Assembly: GCA_022497155.1 (NCBI GenBank)
Contig: MU385727.1
Location: 186,001 to 250,000 of the forward strand
Direction: 5' to 3'
Length of the DNA stretch: 64,000 nucleotides
Source of the DNA: Whalleya microplaca
Lineage: Eukaryota; Ascomycota; Sordariomycetes; Xylariales; Xylariaceae
Part shown: in pieces, positions 59,726-64,000 of the stretch
Numbering within the stretch: position 1 is the stretch's first letter
Layout: every line of letters starts with the position of its first letter
The notes under the pieces: model-generated
Databases searched by the model: none
The model's input: the letters and a program-made list of their open reading frames with translations, nothing else
Told to the model about the DNA's origin: nothing
Position numbers and translations under genes: made by a program

Positions 59726-60711
59726 ATAAGATAGATCGTGTCGAGAGACCAAACTACGCTAGCTAATGCAGCCAATGACTGAACTGACTGACTCCTTGGT
59801 TGGGGGATGATGGACGGAACTGGTTGTGTGATATAGAAAAAAAAACGGCTTTGCTGGGCGGGGCAAGCGTGTTGTCCAAAAGACTACTACTGTTACGTGT
59901 GTGTGATCTAGAGTCTCGGATTGGAAGGGGAGGAAGGAGGGGAGTCGTTAGATTCAAGCCGATCATGTTACGTTACTGATGCGAATAAGAAGTAGTCATA
60001 GTATGCGGCATAAAAACGGGTTGATGCCTTTTTCTAATGATCTTGTTACCTTTTACGCACCATCTCTGTTGTCGTAAGCGTGAGATTCTGCAGTTTTTAA
60101 ACATTCTACGGAGTATCGTATGTAGCAGCACATCAATCAATCTTGAATACGGACGAGCGAGTGAGTGATGACAATGGCAAAAAAATAAGAATCTCGATTC
60201 CTCAAATCAATGGATTTCCACCCGTTTCGCCAACGTGCTCTAGCCTAGTAGTATCTAACGATGCCTAAGTAGTTTTGCGTCCGTATTCGTACAACACACA
60301 AGCAAGCCTACCCTCTATCCTGGTCCTCCCTGCAGTGAGTAGTATGTAGGTTTAGATAGGTATAGCTTGACCGCGTTTCTCATGTATGCTCGCCTTATTA
60401 CCTCCACGTAATCAATCCATTCGGGCGATTGTGAGTTCACTACCGGACGGCTGTGCCTTGCCGCCGCTCGCAATTGGTTAAGTGCCCCTGCTTTGCTATC
60501 TGCTGCTGTCGTCTTGTTGAGGAGTGTCATGTTATGCTATTCCATTCCATACCATCTGATCTGATCTAGCCCAGGTGTGACGGTCCTGTAACTAGATAGA
60601 GTAGACCCAACCGCCTCCCCCCCTATTCCCTTTCACGCACACCCACCTACACCCACACATGCCCCAAGCCCCGACTAAACGCACCGCAACGCAACACAAC
60701 CCCCAGCTGCC
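59726..60711. other. Convergent intergenic region, no gene seen
   Basis: About 1 kb between the stops of alpha-COP and RPN12. The only open frames are shorter than about 75 codons and unrelated to known families. Confidence 0.5.
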
Positions 60712-62223
60712 TTAAACAATCGTCTCAAGCTCGCGCGCGTACCCCAGCGTATTCTCAATGACCATCTGGCTGACCTCCTTCTCGCCACTACCACGACCAC
60801 CGCTGGTCTCCCCTTCTTCACCACCCTCGCCCCTCGCCGTCGTGGTGGAGGAGGGGAAGTAGATGTGGCCGTCGCGGATGGACCAGCCGCGGTCGCGCGC
60901 GAAGTCGACGACGGCGCCCTCGGAGTCGAGGAAGAGCAGGGACTTGGTGCTGCTCAGGGGCAGGGAGGGGTAGGCGCGCTCGCTGCTCGAGGCGATTTCG
61001 GAGCGGATTTGCGAGGTTAGGATCTGTGGGAGGGGGAGGGGTGGTTAGTTGGCTGGTAGGTGAGGGGGGGGAGGATTTGAGGGTTGGGTATTGGGATAGT
61101 TAGACTGAGAGATCTGGATGGAAAGAAAGGGAAAGGGAGGAATGAAGGGATAAGGATGAAGGGTGAGTTAATGGATAGAATGAATACATATATAAATATG
61201 TGATGAAAAGGGTCAATTGCGTATGACCAGCATAAAACTCACCTCAGAAAACACGCCATACTCCTCACTAGGCACCTCCCGACTCTTCATGCTCTTCCAA
61301 ACCCGATCATACGAGCCCTCCATCAGCCACCGCTCAAGCTTAACGGGATACCCCAAGAAGCGGTCATTCTCAATAGCAGCCGTGCCGCCGCCCTCGCGCA
61401 CGCCCAGCGCCTCGAGCTCCGAGTGGAACTCCGCGTACCGCCCCTGCGTCAGCAGCAGCAGCAGGTACAGGCCCGTGACCTTGTTTCGCTCGTCGGAGCC
61501 GGCGGAGGGGGAGCCCAGCTCGTAGAAGGGCGCCAGCTGCGCCACGTACCGCGTGAAGGCCTCCGCGCTGCGCGCCCGGATGCTGAAGAGTGCTCCTTGC
61601 TCGTACACCTCGCGCGCTAGCGCCAGGTGCGCGGGCGGGGTCGTGGGCGTGGGGGTTGCGGCGCCGAGTTGGAGGAGTGATAGCTTCGCTTTCGAGAGCT
61701 GGGCTGATGCCTCCGGGTAGGGCTGGCCTGGGTTCGACTTGAGCTGGTTGATCAGTTGTTGCACGGTTCGCTCGGCCATTTTGGTGGGTGTGTCAGGTTC
61801 GGGTTCTGGTCTGAGTGCAGGTTCAGGTTTGGGTCCAGGGTGCGGTGGTGTAGGTGCAGGAGGAGGTGCTGGTGGTAGTGAGGATGCGGTTGTGATAGTG
61901 GCCTCTTCTTCCTTGGTAGACTTCGTCGATGATGGCGGAGACGGCGTGGGGGAGCCCGAGGAATCTGGCCGTGATGGAACTCGTTCTACCTGCGGTGAAG
62001 AGTATTGGGTTGCTACTACGGTTTCTGGCTGTTTTGGTTGCGGAATCGGTGATGATGGCGAGGTTGCTGGTTTAGTTGCAAGGCAGGGCAAGCAGGCGGA
62101 AAGGCTGACGAACGGATTCCATTTTGGCCTGGCCGCCTGGAGCTTGCGTTTGTGCCACAGGTGGCTTAAGCTCTTGAACGTATTTGTGGCTGGTGCGCCT
62201 AGAACTTCTAGCACTTTGACCAT
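60712..62223 (-). CDS. RPN12: 26S proteasome lid subunit Rpn12 (PSMD8), with a long in-frame N-terminal extension
   Basis: Two exons (61243-62223, 60712-61023) sum to 431 codons. The conserved protein starts at an internal Met at 61779 (MAERTVQQLINQL) and is 282 residues long: YPEASAQLSKAKLSLLQLGA, PTPTTPPAHLALAREVYEQGALFSIRARSAEAFTRYVAQL, LYLLLLLTQGRYAEFHSELEAL, ENDRFLGYPVKLERWLMEGSYDRVWKSM, then across the intron LTSQIRSEIASSSERAYPSLPLSSTKSLLFL and GWSIRDGHIYFP. Rpn12 completes lid assembly and lets it dock on the base. Upstream the frame stays open for 148 more codons to an ATG at 62223, encoding a basic stretch, a Cys pair and a Pro/Glu-rich segment. Either the protein has an unusual extension or this is 5' UTR. 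The acidic/Gly insert near the C-terminus (GEGGEEGETSGGRGSGE) is also unusual. Confidence 0.92.
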
Positions 62224-64000
62224 TTTCTCTTTCTCTTTCTCTTCAATTATGTATTAATAATAAATAACAAGCTCACTGATAAGTAACTCAGGTCGGTATG
62301 AATTTCAACACATGACAGAATCACAGAACAAACGAGACGTGCTAGTTGCAACCTCTGACAATTCCAAAAAAATTCTGTTTTTTATTTGATCCAATTATTC
62401 ACAATTGCTACCACATTCTGTTTTGTTTTTGCCTTCGCTCGATGCAGCAGCTTATAGTTTCTGCTGCAAGCTTGTCAGTTGACCAGTGAGTTTTGTCCAC
62501 GAGGTGTAAGTCACACGTGTGTTGAAGTTGGCCTTATCTGAACCACATCAGCCTGTTTAGGTGTTCAGGGCCGGGTCTTGCAATGTGTAGAACACAGCGT
62601 CTTGCAAGGTTTTTTTGTCTTGCTAAGTAATGTGATCTACTGGTCTTGCCTACGTAGTGTGCTCCTAAGGTACCACTATAACCACTTGGACATGCAGCCA
62701 CATGCAGTTGTTGGCAGCTGAGTTACCTAGTGTTCGCAGGAGTTGAACTAGCTTCGCATTGTATTACAATCTCTTGCGATTGATTCTTGCCTAGATTAAT
62801 ATGTACTGTGTAGTAGAGAGAGAGATTCCAGGCAGAAAGATTTCGTTGACAAGCCCTAGATAATGAGGCGCTTACGTTATGTCGTGTAGGGAAATTTGGC
62901 TTACACACACACTTACGCAGTACCACGGAAACTCTTATGCCTTTACCTGCGAATTGCGACAACTATATTATCGTGTTCAGCGTAAGATAAAATTACACCG
63001 AGTCTCAAATTCCTGCTACTTATACATACGTACCTGAAAATTGATTTGGTGGGATTCTCTAAGGATTGGGATTGCGGCTGGAGTGCGGAATAGTCTGCAC
63101 GTGTAAGGGATGCTAAGGGATGCTAAGGAGTACGGAACACTGCTACGTATGTAGTATAATGTGGTCTAAAATAGCAACAAAATGAGGCTGTGAATTGTCA
63201 GCTATCAAGGACAGGTCCCTGCGTCTACAGACCACTACTAACCCACACTAACAGATGATATACGCGTATAGTACAGAACATCCATGGCTAAAAGATAAAC
63301 TCACCAAACTAACCAGATGAGAGTATAGTAGCTGTTCGCATGTTCGTCCGATAGTTGTTAGGTCAGTAGGGACTACTATACCTGATACTCACTACGTATT
63401 GTCTGACCCTTGGTCTAAACCGCTCTGTGTCTGATCAGTGAAATCTAACGGCAATGGGAATTATCCAAGACAGACAAATCAGTCACAGGACGATTGACCG
63501 TCGTCCCTACTATATTCTAGCAAGGCCTGACAACATTGAATTATTGTGATGCTTAATCAATTACATAAGTATAGGTTGATGACGTATAGGCTAGGTAGAA
63601 GTAGGCAGGAAAGCTTATTCCCAATGTCCCCTTCCCCTTCCTGATACGGCGGGATTGATGAACTACCAAGGTAGGTTAGGTACCAGGTATTATAGTTCTC
63701 GGGACCAACCCTCTTAACCGATCATGCAGGAACGCTACCTTATTACCTTACAGGTTTACGAGGTAGGAAACAAGCTGGAGCTTGGAAAGACCTACCCCAG
63801 ACTACATTGAAGCTCCCATATGTGGAAGTCACCGTCACATAATCACATTGTACGTGTAGGAAGGGACATGGAAGAGAATGACTTGCATACATCCATGGAT
63901 GACAATATCGTCCGTCCAGCAAGCCACCACACCCAAACCCCCAATCTTTTCCCCTCTTCCCTCCTCCAACTCGAAACCTACCGTTGCACCGACTCATCCC
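62224..64000. other. Right-end intergenic region, no gene supported
   Basis: All frames are short; an 84-codon minus-strand frame at 63743-63997 has no family resemblance. Contains the promoter of RPN12. Confidence 0.45.

Noticed and set aside
58910..59752. 280-codon minus-strand open frame
   Set aside because: Antisense of the alpha-COP 3' exons.

Overview
This window is nuclear DNA of a filamentous ascomycete (Pezizomycotina, most likely a Sordariomycete). The genes carry short spliceosomal introns (mostly 50-100 nt, GT..AG, CTAAC-like branch sites). They include typical fungal families: Dam1 of the DASH complex, Rsa3, Ytp1-like, a fungal severin and an FTA2-like kinase-fold protein. Intergenic spacers are rich in microsatellites. 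The species cannot be fixed from sequence alone.

I modelled splice sites by hand. For nearly every multi-exon gene the summed exon lengths are an exact multiple of three and the joined protein matches the known family, so these models are well supported. Left part (1-20.2 kb): a severin/gelsolin gene runs off the left edge (-). It is followed by ribosome assembly factor Rsa3 (+), an intron-containing tRNA-Ser(UGA) (-), a short relic that may come from a HET-type gene (-), a Ytp1-like membrane protein (-), a nearly 4 kb spacer, a LACTB2-like metallo-beta-lactamase-fold hydrolase (-), the SAGA deubiquitinase Ubp8 (+) and the eEF1A lysine methyltransferase Efm5 (-).

Middle (20.6-41.5 kb) is dense housekeeping DNA: the complex I NDUFA9-type 40-kDa subunit (-), proteasome subunit Rpn9 (+), GPI transamidase Gaa1 (-), rhomboid Rbd2 (-), mitochondrial aconitase (-), Bud20 (+), Dam1 (-), a Csr1/Sec14-like lipid-transfer protein (+) and a HINT-type HIT protein (-). 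From 41.5 to 49.9 kb the DNA is sparser and more accessory-like: an FTA2-like gene with a one-base shift in a homopolymer, a maleate isomerase/arylmalonate decarboxylase-type protein (+), an APT1-like esterase (-) and an AT-rich patch.

Right part (49.9-62.2 kb): UGGT (-, ends in KDEL) and alpha-COP (+) are transcribed divergently from a shared 1.1 kb spacer, and both act in the early secretory pathway. They are followed by proteasome subunit Rpn12 (-) with an unusual proline-rich N-terminal extension. The last 1.8 kb holds no recognisable gene.

I found no convincing new multi-gene system. The most interesting points are gene-level: the frameshifted FTA2-like gene, 14-nt and 15-nt microexons (the latter encoding most of the histidine triad), a GC-AG intron, organelle-targeting-like or extra N-terminal extensions on three proteins, and a single-cysteine racemase-superfamily enzyme.
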